From assembly GCA_034111045.1 (NCBI GenBank), contig JAWUYA010000003.1:1-64000 (forward strand): a stretch of 64,000 nucleotides of DNA, given 5' to 3'. The notes beneath the pieces were generated by a model, which saw only the letters and a list, made by a program, of their open reading frames with translations, was not told where the DNA came from and made no database searches. This DNA comes from JALJPB01 sp034111045. GTDB taxonomy: Bacteria; Pseudomonadota; Gammaproteobacteria; Enterobacterales; Alteromonadaceae. Made by a program: the position numbers and the translations under genes. Shown piece by piece: positions 36,307 to 44,379 of this stretch (position 1 is its first letter; every line of letters starts with the position of its first letter).

Positions 36307-36969
36307 TTATTTGTTTTTTAATTTTATCTCAGAAAGTGCTGCAAGCGATTTTCTTAACACTTCAATACCAAATAAACTGGCAGGTAAGCCTGATTCACCA
36401 CCAATGGGCTTTAGTAATATTTCAGCTCTTCTCTCAATGTCTTCTGTGCTTGAATGATTATTTTTCCCTGTATAAATTTGATTGTTTATTAAGGTTATTT
36501 TTTTACTTTGGATAAATGGCTCTGATTTTTGTCTTCTTCGGTCTTCAATTAAGGCTATCTTATCATTAATAAGCTGATATAAAATTTCAAGGTTATTATT
36601 TTTTATGTTGTCATCACGTCTATTGAATTCTATGAAAAGTTTATTACCATCAAGTTTTATTTCATCAATATTAATAGCCTTGTTGTTCAAGCTTTGAGTT
36701 TCAAAGGTAAAGCTCAATTGCTCAATTGTTAACATATACTTTGTTCGATAATTAACAGGGTTATACAATTTAATGCCGTAAATATTACCAAGACCTTGAT
36801 TTAAATCAAGGTCAATTCTATCAATCTGCACTTTTTGCCCGGTGTAATACTGAGCAACTTCAATGATACGAGCTTCTATATTTGCATTTAATTCACTGCT
36901 GGCTAAATACCAAAGGGCACCACCGAAAAACAAGAATAAAGTAAGGGCAATAGGGGCTAATTTATTCAT
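36307..36969 (-). CDS. Membrane-anchored AsmA-like hypothetical protein
   Basis: A 220-aa protein starting at ATG 36969, with GGA 7 nt upstream; an ATG ten codons earlier has no ribosome site. A signal-anchor helix (residues 4-22, LAPIALTLFLFFGG) is followed by a periplasmic part with GQKVQIDRIDLDLNQGLGNIYGIKLYNP and later LDGNKLFIEF, the beta-rich pattern of AsmA/DUF748-like proteins. Only the N-terminal type of such proteins is present, so it is a short member. No clear partner. Function unknown. Confidence 0.65.
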   Translation of the reverse strand: MNKLAPIALTLFLFFGGALWYLASSELNANIEARIIEVAQYYTGQKVQIDRIDLDLNQGLGNIYGIKLYNPVNYRTKYMLTIEQLSFTFETQSLNNKAINIDEIKLDGNKLFIEFNRRDDNIKNNNLEILYQLINDKIALIEDRRRQKSEPFIQSKKITLINNQIYTGKNNHSSTEDIERRAEILLKPIGGESGLPASLFGIEVLRKSLAALSEIKLKNK

Positions 36970-37433
36970 TGATATTCCATTAGATAATTGATTGGCCATT
37001 ATTAAATTACACTGCAGATAAAGCGTGTGGTAATGCCTGTTTTATATAAGTATGAGTGTACCGAATATCTAACCGGCATGTCTAGAACACTAAAATTACT
37101 GGCTTTAAGAGTTGGGCCATATCGGCGTAAATACCAGACTTTTAGTCTTCAATAGGTCATAAACTGCGCTTGATAAGTTAGACATGACAACATTAATTTA
37201 ATAAAGTATAAATTGTTGCACTGTCCCTTTAAATTCTAGGTGGCAAATTTAGTCTATCTGGCTGCGGCGTGACTCACCTGCATTAAGAAGCAAGTTTAGC
37301 TCCACTAATTGTTTATTGTTGTTTTAAGGAGCTAGGTCTAACGGCTTCAATGTTTAATGCTTGGGCATACCGCTGGCATTTGCTGATAAACACTGTGAGT
37401 AAAGTTACACTAACGGCGTCTAGGATTATCTGT
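36970..37433. other. Intergenic region downstream of pheA
   Basis: On the minus strand a TTG-started 42-codon frame overlaps the pheA stop (about 37317-37445) and reads through SKCQRYAQALNIEAVRPS; it has no ribosome site and I do not recognise it. The rest has no coding potential. The trp-like or IS-like ends I looked for are absent. Confidence 0.2.
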
Positions 37434-38612
37434 TTAATCAATAGCACTGCTTGGTACATTCGTTGGGCTGATGTGTTCAATAGGGTAACAGCCTAATACT
37501 TTAATATAATTAGTAAGGCTCGTTATTTCATTAATGGCTTCTTGAAGGGCTAAAGATTTTAAATTTGATTCAACGTCAATATAAAACATTTCTTCCCAAG
37601 GTCTACCTTGAATAGGGCGAGACTCAAGTTTACACATATTAATCCCTTTATTTTTTAAGACCACTAAACATTCCACTAAAGCCCCCGCTTTTTGGCCTGT
37701 GGCTATAACTAAAGCCGTTTTAGCCGGAATTTGTTCAGCAACATCGATAGGTTTACGTGCAACAAGAATAAAACGACTGTGATTTTCTAATTGATTAGCA
37801 ATTGACTTTTCTAATGCGTGGAGGTTGTATAGTTGCCCACCTTCTTCACTACCAATTACTGCAACACTCGGGTCTTGAAGTTGATAAGCCGTAGCCATCG
37901 CATCTGCCGTACTATCACAATATTCAATACGAATACCATTTTGTCTGTCTAAGAAGTTACTGCATTGAGTAAATGGTTGGCCATGAGCATAAATCGTTTT
38001 AATATCTTCTAAGCGGGTATTAACTGCTGTTAATAAACAATGCTCGATGGGCTGGGTAATTTCGCCAACTATGGAGAGGTTAGTATGTTGCAATACATCA
38101 TACACTTCATTAATACTGCCTGAACTCGTATTTTCAATAGGTAACATGCCGTAGTCAGCATTGCCAGATTCTACCTCTTGCATAATATCACGAAAATTTT
38201 GACAACCATGCTCAATAATCTTTTCTGCACGACGTGAAAAATAACGGTGACTGGCAAGATAGCTATATGAGCCTTTATAGCCTAAAAATGCGACGCTAAC
38301 GGTTGGATTTTGAATTTCAGGGTTGGCAAGTGTTTGCAAATAAGCTTGTTGATTGAGAACCGAGTCTTCAATAATACTTTGAAAAATATTAGTCACATAA
38401 TGTGCATCTAAGCCAAGTTCTTTACCCTTGTTGATCAAGCGAATTAATAGGGTTTGTTCGCGTTGTTGATCCCTTACAGGACGAACGAGGAGGGCTTTGC
38501 TTTTTGCAACATTTAAGGTAAGTGAACGACGTTGAGAAAATAGCTTAAGTAACTGATTATCAAGAGTGGTGATTTTTTCTCTTATGGTATCTAAATCTAA
38601 ATCTTCGTTCAC
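37434..38612 (-). CDS. pheA: Chorismate mutase / prephenate dehydratase (P-protein)
   Basis: Bifunctional first steps of phenylalanine synthesis. 392 aa: an N-terminal AroQ chorismate mutase (LDTIREKITTLDNQLLKLFSQRR, residues 5-90), a prephenate dehydratase domain (VAFLGYKGSYSYLASHRYF, MLPIENTSSGSINEVYDVL), and a C-terminal ACT regulatory domain with CKLESRPIQGRPWEEMFYIDVE, the ESRP motif that binds Phe. An attenuator and leader peptide lie upstream. Confidence 0.97.
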   Translation of the reverse strand: MNEDLDLDTIREKITTLDNQLLKLFSQRRSLTLNVAKSKALLVRPVRDQQREQTLLIRLINKGKELGLDAHYVTNIFQSIIEDSVLNQQAYLQTLANPEIQNPTVSVAFLGYKGSYSYLASHRYFSRRAEKIIEHGCQNFRDIMQEVESGNADYGMLPIENTSSGSINEVYDVLQHTNLSIVGEITQPIEHCLLTAVNTRLEDIKTIYAHGQPFTQCSNFLDRQNGIRIEYCDSTADAMATAYQLQDPSVAVIGSEEGGQLYNLHALEKSIANQLENHSRFILVARKPIDVAEQIPAKTALVIATGQKAGALVECLVVLKNKGINMCKLESRPIQGRPWEEMFYIDVESNLKSLALQEAINEITSLTNYIKVLGCYPIEHISPTNVPSSAID

Positions 38613-38667
38613 AATGTGATCCTATTGAGTAAATGATATGACATAACGGCTCTTTGATCCATGACAT

Positions 38668-38694
38668 AAAAAAACCTCCTTAGGGAGGTTTTTT
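38668..38694 (-). terminator. pheA attenuator terminator
   Basis: On the minus strand AAAAAACCTCC, a short loop and GGAGGTTTTTTT form a strong GC stem followed by T7. It lies 56 bp before pheA and 34 bp after the leader peptide, so it is an attenuator rather than the end of another gene. A preceding hairpin (GTTGC...ACAATG with CATTGT...GCAAC, roughly 38707-38745) could be the competing structure. Confidence 0.8.
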
Positions 38695-38727
38695 CATCAT
38701 TTTAAGTTGCACACAATAACAATGCCT

Positions 38728-38781
38728 CTAGCCATTGTACGCAACAAATAAAACAAATTTCATTAGCACAGTGTTATTCAT
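38728..38781 (-). CDS. pheL: pheA leader peptide PheL
   Basis: A 17-residue leader, MNNTVLMKFVLFVAYNG, with two Phe codons and a Tyr near the end, ending in TAG and followed by the hairpin series and T7 terminator. AGAG 8 nt before the first ATG is a weak ribosome site. It is shorter in Phe codons than E. coli PheL (seven Phe), so control may be looser. Identification rests on position and composition. Confidence 0.65.
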   Translation of the reverse strand: MNNTVLMKFVLFVAYNG

Positions 38782-38851
38782 TTCTTTACTCTAGCTCTGC
38801 TGAGTAGGTCCGTCAATGGTTTCTTTATAATGATTTAATAGGTAATAGTCA

Positions 38852-39238
38852 TTATGGGATACATTGCCAAAGAATAGTAAAAGAGCAGCCTATTCCAACA
38901 GCCCAAACAGCAGACCTTAAAATGGCAATATCCATTAAATAAAGGATGTTGTAGATGACTCGCGCACCAATATGAACAATAGCCAGTATTTGAATTGACT
39001 CCGTTATGTTATTTGTTACCAGAGTGCAAAGTACAGCCACAGCAAATATGATCAAAGACTCAAACGCATTTTGATGGGCGGCAAGTGCTCTTGCGCCAAA
39101 ACCTGTGAGTTTACTTTGCTGGTCACGCGGGTGGTTATTATCATAGCCATTAAGCTTTTTCATTGCATAAGCAACGGGACCTTTAGCTAAAAAAGGTAAA
39201 ATTGTGGCAATAAATAAACACCAAATTAATACTGTCAT
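38852..39238 (-). CDS. MAPEG family membrane protein
   Basis: A 128-aa four-helix membrane protein of the MAPEG (eicosanoid/glutathione metabolism) family. The start at ATG 39238 has GGAAG 7 nt upstream; an in-frame upstream extension of 21 residues has none. Signatures: GARALAAHQNAFESLIIFAVAV and ARVIYNILYLMDIAILRS, with the conserved R-x-x-x-N pattern. Bacterial members are of uncertain function. Confidence 0.9.
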   Translation of the reverse strand: MTVLIWCLFIATILPFLAKGPVAYAMKKLNGYDNNHPRDQQSKLTGFGARALAAHQNAFESLIIFAVAVLCTLVTNNITESIQILAIVHIGARVIYNILYLMDIAILRSAVWAVGIGCSFTILWQCIP

Positions 39239-39484
39239 TAGTCTACTTCCATTAAAAATTAAAAAATCAATTATTACTGAGTTGCTTGTAAAGCCAAACA
39301 CTCTTAATTGTTCAACGCTATATTGTTTTCTAAATGTTGCATAAATATTATATCAATAAATTCTGAACGTTTCTCCGGAAAATAAACTTAAGTGTGAGTC
39401 TGTATTCAATTTTTCCTGATAAAATTGATAAGGCAATCCCTTATACCCTATCACTATGAATTTGGCATAACAGGTACTGTAGAT

Positions 39485-39580
39485 ATGGAGTTTACTGATT
39501 TAGATCATTTTTATTTACAACGACACAAGCTAATTTATCCTATTATTATTATTGTCCCTATCCTTATTGCATTTGAGTAA
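39485..39580 (+). CDS. Possible 31-aa membrane microprotein
   Basis: ATG 39485 opens a 31-codon frame with a polar start (MEFTDLDHFYLQRHK) and a single hydrophobic stretch (LIYPIIIIVPILIAF). AGG lies 10 nt upstream. It ends 5 bp before the next gene. Size and hydrophobic pattern fit a small single-pass protein, but chance cannot be excluded. Confidence 0.35.
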   Translation: MEFTDLDHFYLQRHKLIYPIIIIVPILIAFE

Positions 39581-39585
39581 ATTAC

Positions 39586-39888
39586 ATGGCGAAAACTTTT
39601 CCTAGGCATATAAAAATTGGCGATTGGTATTTTGAAGTGAAAATGGTGCGTGCACTTAAAGTGTCGGAATATGGCCTGCCATATGTTGCCATTGCTAATT
39701 GCAATATTAATGGTAACTCTATGTACATTGATGGTTTATTAACCAAGTCTTCTCAAAACTTCACTAAAGAAGATTTTATGACATTTCACCAATTTGGTCA
39801 TCAGTTGGGTATTGAAAATTTATCCTACCACAGATATCAAAATCAAGAGTCTGTGACTAAAGAAACAAAGATTAACACTGACAGGTAG
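39586..39888 (+). CDS. Hypothetical protein
   Basis: A 100-aa soluble protein that I do not recognise. It opens MAKTFPRHIKIGDWYFEVKM and contains two regular beta-like segments (YGLPYVAIANCNINGNSMYI) and FHQFGHQLGIENL near the end. No signal peptide or membrane helix. It follows a possible microprotein by 5 bp. Confidence 0.55.
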   Translation: MAKTFPRHIKIGDWYFEVKMVRALKVSEYGLPYVAIANCNINGNSMYIDGLLTKSSQNFTKEDFMTFHQFGHQLGIENLSYHRYQNQESVTKETKINTDR

Positions 39889-40394
39889 GTGTTTTCATTA
39901 AATTAACAGCCAACTCTATTTATTCAGTTAGTTATCAATTTTTTATGGAGGCTAAAATAATTCAATTAACTAAATGAATAACTATGTCAATATTTTTCAG
40001 CAAAAATGTTTTTGGTAATCTTTTGTTTGGTCATTATACAGTCACCCTAAAATATTGATTGTATTACGTTATATCGATAAACTGATTAAATCTTTGCTTT
40101 GTTAAAATGATGTTTGTGCCTAATGGTGATAGCCTTTTTAATGCTTCAGTTGTAGATACGAATAAGTCATCACTTCAACCCATATAAATGTTAATTAACT
40201 GAAGTGATTAGTTGATTTAATCGTTCATATGTTAGATATGTTAGATTATATGTCCTGCTCATCAATTAACTCGTTTACGCTCTACCTAAATTTATTTTAA
40301 AATGGTTTTTTTGTTAGGAGATATATAAATCATAAATAAATTACTGGTAGAATATTAGGTAATATTAGCATTTAACTTAAAGTAAGTTGTATAT
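39889..40394. other. AT-rich intergenic region
   Basis: 506 bp with no gene. A 9-bp inverted repeat (ATCACTTCA at 40169-40177 with TGAAGTGAT at 40200-40208) is present. No T run follows, so a terminator is unlikely. Nothing else recognised. Confidence 0.35.
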
Positions 40395-40946
40395 ATGGCA
40401 TCACTACAAGAACAATTACTCAAAGCTGGGTTAACCACTAAGCAAAAAACACGTCAGGCGAACTCTACTAAACGTAAAAAGAACAAACAAAAACGCAGTG
40501 GTGTAGAACATGGTGCCACTATGCAAGAACAGGTACAGCAAGATTTAGCGATAGCCAAGTCAGACAAACTTGCTAAAGATAGCGGGCTTAATGATGAAAG
40601 AAAACAGCAATTAATCGCCAAAGAACAGCTTTTACGTATTAAACAGATTCTTGAACATCATCAGATTAAAAATGTTTTTGGTGACGCTGAATATAACTAC
40701 AGGTTTGATAAAAAAATAAAAAAGCTTACTTTAGACCATGATACTCATAATGCCTTGGTAAAAGGTCGTTTAGCTTTGTGTGGTTTAGATGAGGTGACTT
40801 ATATAGTTACTAGTGAAACCGCAGAAAAATTAGCAGACCTTGATCCTGACATTATTTTGGTCCAAAACGACAAGATCGAAAGTGACTATGTTGATGAGTC
40901 GGACCCCTATGCTGATTATCAAATTCCGGATGATTTAATGTGGTAA
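40395..40946 (+). CDS. yaiL: YaiL/DUF2058 family protein
   Basis: A 183-aa protein of the DUF2058 (YaiL) family. It opens MASLQEQLLKAGLTTKQK, then a lysine-rich stretch (KRKKNKQKRSG) suggestive of nucleic-acid contact, and ends with an acidic tail (DESDPYADYQIPDDLMW). The EYNYRFDKKIKKLTLD segment is characteristic. YaiL has been described as a nucleoprotein-associated factor in E. coli; the function is not established. Confidence 0.9.
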   Translation: MASLQEQLLKAGLTTKQKTRQANSTKRKKNKQKRSGVEHGATMQEQVQQDLAIAKSDKLAKDSGLNDERKQQLIAKEQLLRIKQILEHHQIKNVFGDAEYNYRFDKKIKKLTLDHDTHNALVKGRLALCGLDEVTYIVTSETAEKLADLDPDIILVQNDKIESDYVDESDPYADYQIPDDLMW

Positions 40947-41018
40947 TGAAGTACCCATTGGAATTTGTGTTACAGTAGCGCGCTGTTAATTATTTTATTT
41001 ACATGAGAAGTTAAGTCT

Positions 41019-41381
41019 ATGTTTATTATCCGTTGGGTACTTGGTCGTATCATTTTATTTTTTAATTTTATTTTTTCACCTAGGTCACCAAAAAGAGAGC
41101 AAGGTGTCCAAGATGAAATTGACTTACAAACTCAAATGTTGAGTTTGTATCAACTTCCGGGCTGTCCTTTTTGTGTAAAAGTGCGCCGTGATATAAAACG
41201 TAAAGGTTTAAATGTCGAATTACGTAACATCAATGGTAAAAATGATTACCGAGATGAGTTAATTCGTGAAGGTGGAAAGCGCACCGTACCATGTCTAAAA
41301 ATTGCTGGCGATAACGATCAGTTTGAATGGTTGTATGAATCAAGTGAGATTATTTCCTATTTACAAAAGTTTGTCCGTTAA
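41019..41381 (+). CDS. Glutaredoxin-like protein with N-terminal anchor
   Basis: A 120-aa protein with a hydrophobic N-terminal segment (residues 1-20) and a thioredoxin-fold domain carrying the redox motif LPGCPFCVKVRRDI (CPFC). The KRTVPCLKI cis-Pro segment and the C-terminal ESSEIISYL helix match glutaredoxin or GST N-terminal domains. Probably a membrane-tethered thiol reductase; substrate unknown. Confidence 0.85.
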   Translation: MFIIRWVLGRIILFFNFIFSPRSPKREQGVQDEIDLQTQMLSLYQLPGCPFCVKVRRDIKRKGLNVELRNINGKNDYRDELIREGGKRTVPCLKIAGDNDQFEWLYESSEIISYLQKFVR

Positions 41382-41519
41382 TCTCAAGTGAATTTAATAA
41401 AGCCTATAGTTAGTAAACATATCGGCTTTATTATTATAAAGTGAGCAAAAGTATCACAGATGAAATTATTTTGACTCTAACTCTATCTATTCTTATATAA
41501 TTAATGTTAGAGATTTCTC

Positions 41520-42527
41520 ATGCTTATCCAAAGACCCAAAGCTTATCAACTTAAAGACAATGATGTTACCGACGAAAATATTTATAATGGCCGAAGAAAC
41601 GTATTAAAAACAATGGGGTTTCTTGGAGCCGGAGCTTTATTAGGTAATACCTTTGCAAGTAAGGCTAAAGCGGGTTTTTTTGATGAAAAAATAGCAACTT
41701 TCAATACATATAAGCTTGACTTCCAGCCTGATAATAAAAATCAAACATTAATCAAAACTCCAGAAAAAAAAGTGATTAGCCATAATAATTTTTATGAATT
41801 TGGCACCAATAAAACGGACCCTCAAAAAAACGCTCAACAATTCAAGGTTAATCCTTGGCAATTAACGATTTCCGGGGAATGTGATAACCCAATAACGCTT
41901 GATCATGACGATCTAACTAAAAGCTTTTCATTAGAAGAGCGTATTTATCGAATGAGGTGCGTTGAAGCATGGTCAATGGTTATTCCCTGGATTGGTTTTT
42001 CTCTGGCTGATTTAATAAAAAAAGCAGCACCAAATTCAAAAGCTAAATATGTTGCTTTTGAAACGCTTTATGATCCAAATCAAATGCCAGGACAGACGAG
42101 TAGAAGGATAGGTGGAGGTGTTAAGTATCCATATGTAGAAGGGCTCAGGCTAGACGAAGCTATGAACCCTCTTACTCTAATGAGTGTCGGTCTATATGGG
42201 AAAACTTTACCACCACAAAATGGCGCCCCCATTAGATTAGTGGTGCCATGGAAATACGGTTTTAAAAGCATAAAATCTATCGTTGGCATTAAATTTCTCA
42301 CCCATGAGCCACCAACAACTTGGAATATTTTAGCACCTAAAGAATATGGCTTTTACGCGAATGTTAATCCCGAAGTCTCTCACCCTAGATGGAGCCAAGC
42401 GAGCGAGCGAAGAATAACTACGGGTGGCTTATTTGCCCGTAACCGTATTGAAACATTACCTTTTAATGGTTATGGGGAAGAAGTTGCCTCATTATATAAA
42501 AACATGAACTTACGGAAAAGTTTTTAA
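41520..42527 (+). CDS. msrP: Protein-methionine-sulfoxide reductase catalytic subunit MsrP
   Basis: Periplasmic molybdopterin enzyme (YedY) that repairs oxidised methionines in envelope proteins. 335 aa. A Tat signal with GRRNVLKTMGFLGAGALL (residues 24-41) is present. The molybdopterin ligand Cys lies in YRMRCVEAWSMVIPWIG, and GAPIRLVVPWKYGFKSIKSI is the sulphite-oxidase-family motif. Its stop overlaps the start of msrQ by one base, as in the normal pair. Confidence 0.96.
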   Translation: MLIQRPKAYQLKDNDVTDENIYNGRRNVLKTMGFLGAGALLGNTFASKAKAGFFDEKIATFNTYKLDFQPDNKNQTLIKTPEKKVISHNNFYEFGTNKTDPQKNAQQFKVNPWQLTISGECDNPITLDHDDLTKSFSLEERIYRMRCVEAWSMVIPWIGFSLADLIKKAAPNSKAKYVAFETLYDPNQMPGQTSRRIGGGVKYPYVEGLRLDEAMNPLTLMSVGLYGKTLPPQNGAPIRLVVPWKYGFKSIKSIVGIKFLTHEPPTTWNILAPKEYGFYANVNPEVSHPRWSQASERRITTGGLFARNRIETLPFNGYGEEVASLYKNMNLRKSF

Positions 42528-43144
42528 TGTCGTTAAACTTGAAATTAACAACTAAAAATAAAGTGTTTTTTCTCAAGATAGTTATTCATTTATTAGCCAT
42601 ACTGCCTTTAATAAATCTTTATATCGCTGCTTTTAATGACCAACTCGGTGCTGATCCCGTTGAAGCTGTTATTCATTTTACAGGGATTGGAGCTTTAAAT
42701 ATATTATTGATTACCTTAGCCGTATCTCCTATTTCCAAACAATTTAAATGGGCTTACTTATTGCAAACTCGCAGACTATTAGGTTTGTACGTCTTTACTT
42801 ATGCATTTTTTCATTTAGTTAATTTTTTAGCTTTTGAAGTGCAGTTTGATATGAGTTTGTTTTTTGAAGAGATTATTGAACGGCCATATATTACCATCGG
42901 TTTAGTTGCTTTTATGCTTTTACTAGCACTTGCTGTAACGTCAATAAAGGCGATAAAACGAAAAATGGGTAAGGGTTGGCAAACATTACATAATTTTAAT
43001 TATCTTATAATTTTGTTAGTTGCGATACATTTTTATTGGTCGGTAAAATCAGATATTACCGAGCCATTAATCTATTGGGTTATAACGCTGTTCTTGCTTC
43101 GCTTTCGATTTGGTAAGTTTAAACGATGGTTTTCGCATAAGTAA
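42527..43144 (+). CDS. msrQ: Heme-binding membrane subunit MsrQ
   Basis: Six-helix membrane partner (YedZ) that passes electrons from the quinone pool or flavin reductase to MsrP. 205 aa. Heme-ligand His residues appear in FTYAFFHLVNFLAF and in GWQTLHNFNYLIILLVAIHFYW. The RRLLGLYVFTYAF motif is typical. It is co-translated with msrP. Confidence 0.94.
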   Translation: MSLNLKLTTKNKVFFLKIVIHLLAILPLINLYIAAFNDQLGADPVEAVIHFTGIGALNILLITLAVSPISKQFKWAYLLQTRRLLGLYVFTYAFFHLVNFLAFEVQFDMSLFFEEIIERPYITIGLVAFMLLLALAVTSIKAIKRKMGKGWQTLHNFNYLIILLVAIHFYWSVKSDITEPLIYWVITLFLLRFRFGKFKRWFSHK

Positions 43145-43244
43145 CCACAAATAAGCATTGGCGAGAGAGTAAATGATTATTTAATTACTCTCAGTTAGTG
43201 TAGAATGCGCGCTTTCCATTTGGGTGAAGTAGGGAAGTTAACTG

Positions 43245-43367
43245 TTGCCGCATAATAAAGAATTCAAAGATCCAGTCTCAATAACTCATCTATTTATCGC
43301 TATTACGGTGATGTTAGCTATGCCATTACTGCCGATGTTAATGGGCTGGTATACCCTTCTTGTTTAA
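43245..43367 (+). CDS. Possible 40-aa single-helix membrane protein
   Basis: TTG 43245 opens a 40-codon frame with polar start PHNKEFKDPVSITH then a hydrophobic helix (LFIAITVMLAMPLLPMLMGW). GGGAAG lies 7 nt upstream as a possible ribosome site. It lies between msrQ and the receiver gene, in the same direction. Likely but not certain to be translated; family not recognised. Confidence 0.4.
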   Translation: MPHNKEFKDPVSITHLFIAITVMLAMPLLPMLMGWYTLLV

Positions 43368-43388
43368 TTTTAGCTATAGGGCTCTTTA

Positions 43389-43772
43389 ATGGATATTTTA
43401 GTGGTTGATGATAACCAAGTAGTCCGCGATACTCTGACTAAGCTGTTAAGGGATCATGGTTATAGAACTCATACTGCTTGTAATGGTCTTGATGCTTTTG
43501 AAAAAGCACAAAATTTTAGTTACGATTTATTTCTTATTGATCATTTAATGCCTATTATGAATGGTTTACAGTTAGCTAAAAACTTATCTATGCACTCAGA
43601 AATGATGCATATACCAATGCTGTTTATGACAACTCAAAATGTTGACAAGATAAATAATTTACACCAAGGTCCTGTTTTTATTGCTATTATAGCTAAACCT
43701 ATCAATGAAGATTACTTACTTAGTCAGGTAAGTAAATTAAATAATAAAAATATCCAACTTCATTCACTGTAA
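43389..43772 (+). CDS. Stand-alone response regulator receiver protein
   Basis: A 127-aa CheY-like receiver domain without an output domain. The acidic pocket DD (residues 7-8), phospho-acceptor Asp51 in LFLIDHLMP, Thr in FMTTQN and Lys in IIAKPI are all present. No kinase gene lies nearby. It may act by protein-protein contact, but the partner is unknown. Confidence 0.9.
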   Translation: MDILVVDDNQVVRDTLTKLLRDHGYRTHTACNGLDAFEKAQNFSYDLFLIDHLMPIMNGLQLAKNLSMHSEMMHIPMLFMTTQNVDKINNLHQGPVFIAIIAKPINEDYLLSQVSKLNNKNIQLHSL

Positions 43773-43825
43773 AATGTTGCCAAATTGCTTTATTCTTTAG
43801 TGATTCTATTTTATGACTAAAAATT

Positions 43826-44371
43826 ATGACCGAGCAACAAACTGCCTTCTTAAAAAATGCAATTCACACCATTGAAAATTATCCTTGTGAAGGGGTTATG
43901 TTTAGAGATGTTACCGGTATTTTAGATAATGCTGAGGCATTTTCTTTAACCATTCAATTATTAACTCAACAATACCAAGGACAAGGTTTTACTAAAGTTG
44001 TTGGTACTGAAGCAAGAGGCTTTTTATTTGGTGCGCCACTTGCCCTTGCTTTAGGTATTGCTTTTGTACCCGTGAGAAAACCAGGTAAGTTGCCACGAGA
44101 AACAATTTCTGAGCAATATCAACTTGAATATGGTCACGATACGTTGGAAATTCATACAGATGCGTTAACTTGTAACGATAATGTATTGATTATCGATGAT
44201 TTATTAGCAACAGGTGGTACGATTGAAGCAACAACCAAGTTAATTAGACGACTCGGCGCAACAACAAGCGCCGCGGGTTTTATTATCTCATTACCTGACT
44301 TGGGCGGCGAAAAACGTTTAGCCTCAGTGGGGCTATCAGTTATTTCATTATTACAATATGCCGGAGAATAA
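43826..44371 (+). CDS. apt: Adenine phosphoribosyltransferase
   Basis: Salvages adenine to AMP with PRPP. 181 aa, standard length. The PRPP motif DNVLIIDDLLATGGTIEAT is intact, as are GTEARGFLFGAPLALALG and PVRKPGKLPRETISEQYQLE. It lies 8 bp upstream of dnaX, the universal gammaproteobacterial order. Confidence 0.97.
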   Translation: MTEQQTAFLKNAIHTIENYPCEGVMFRDVTGILDNAEAFSLTIQLLTQQYQGQGFTKVVGTEARGFLFGAPLALALGIAFVPVRKPGKLPRETISEQYQLEYGHDTLEIHTDALTCNDNVLIIDDLLATGGTIEATTKLIRRLGATTSAAGFIISLPDLGGEKRLASVGLSVISLLQYAGE

Positions 44372-44379
44372 GGATTAGC

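Noticed and set aside
36970..37433. Insertion-sequence end or REP element downstream of pheA
   Set aside because: I could not find terminal inverted repeats or transposase-like sequence.
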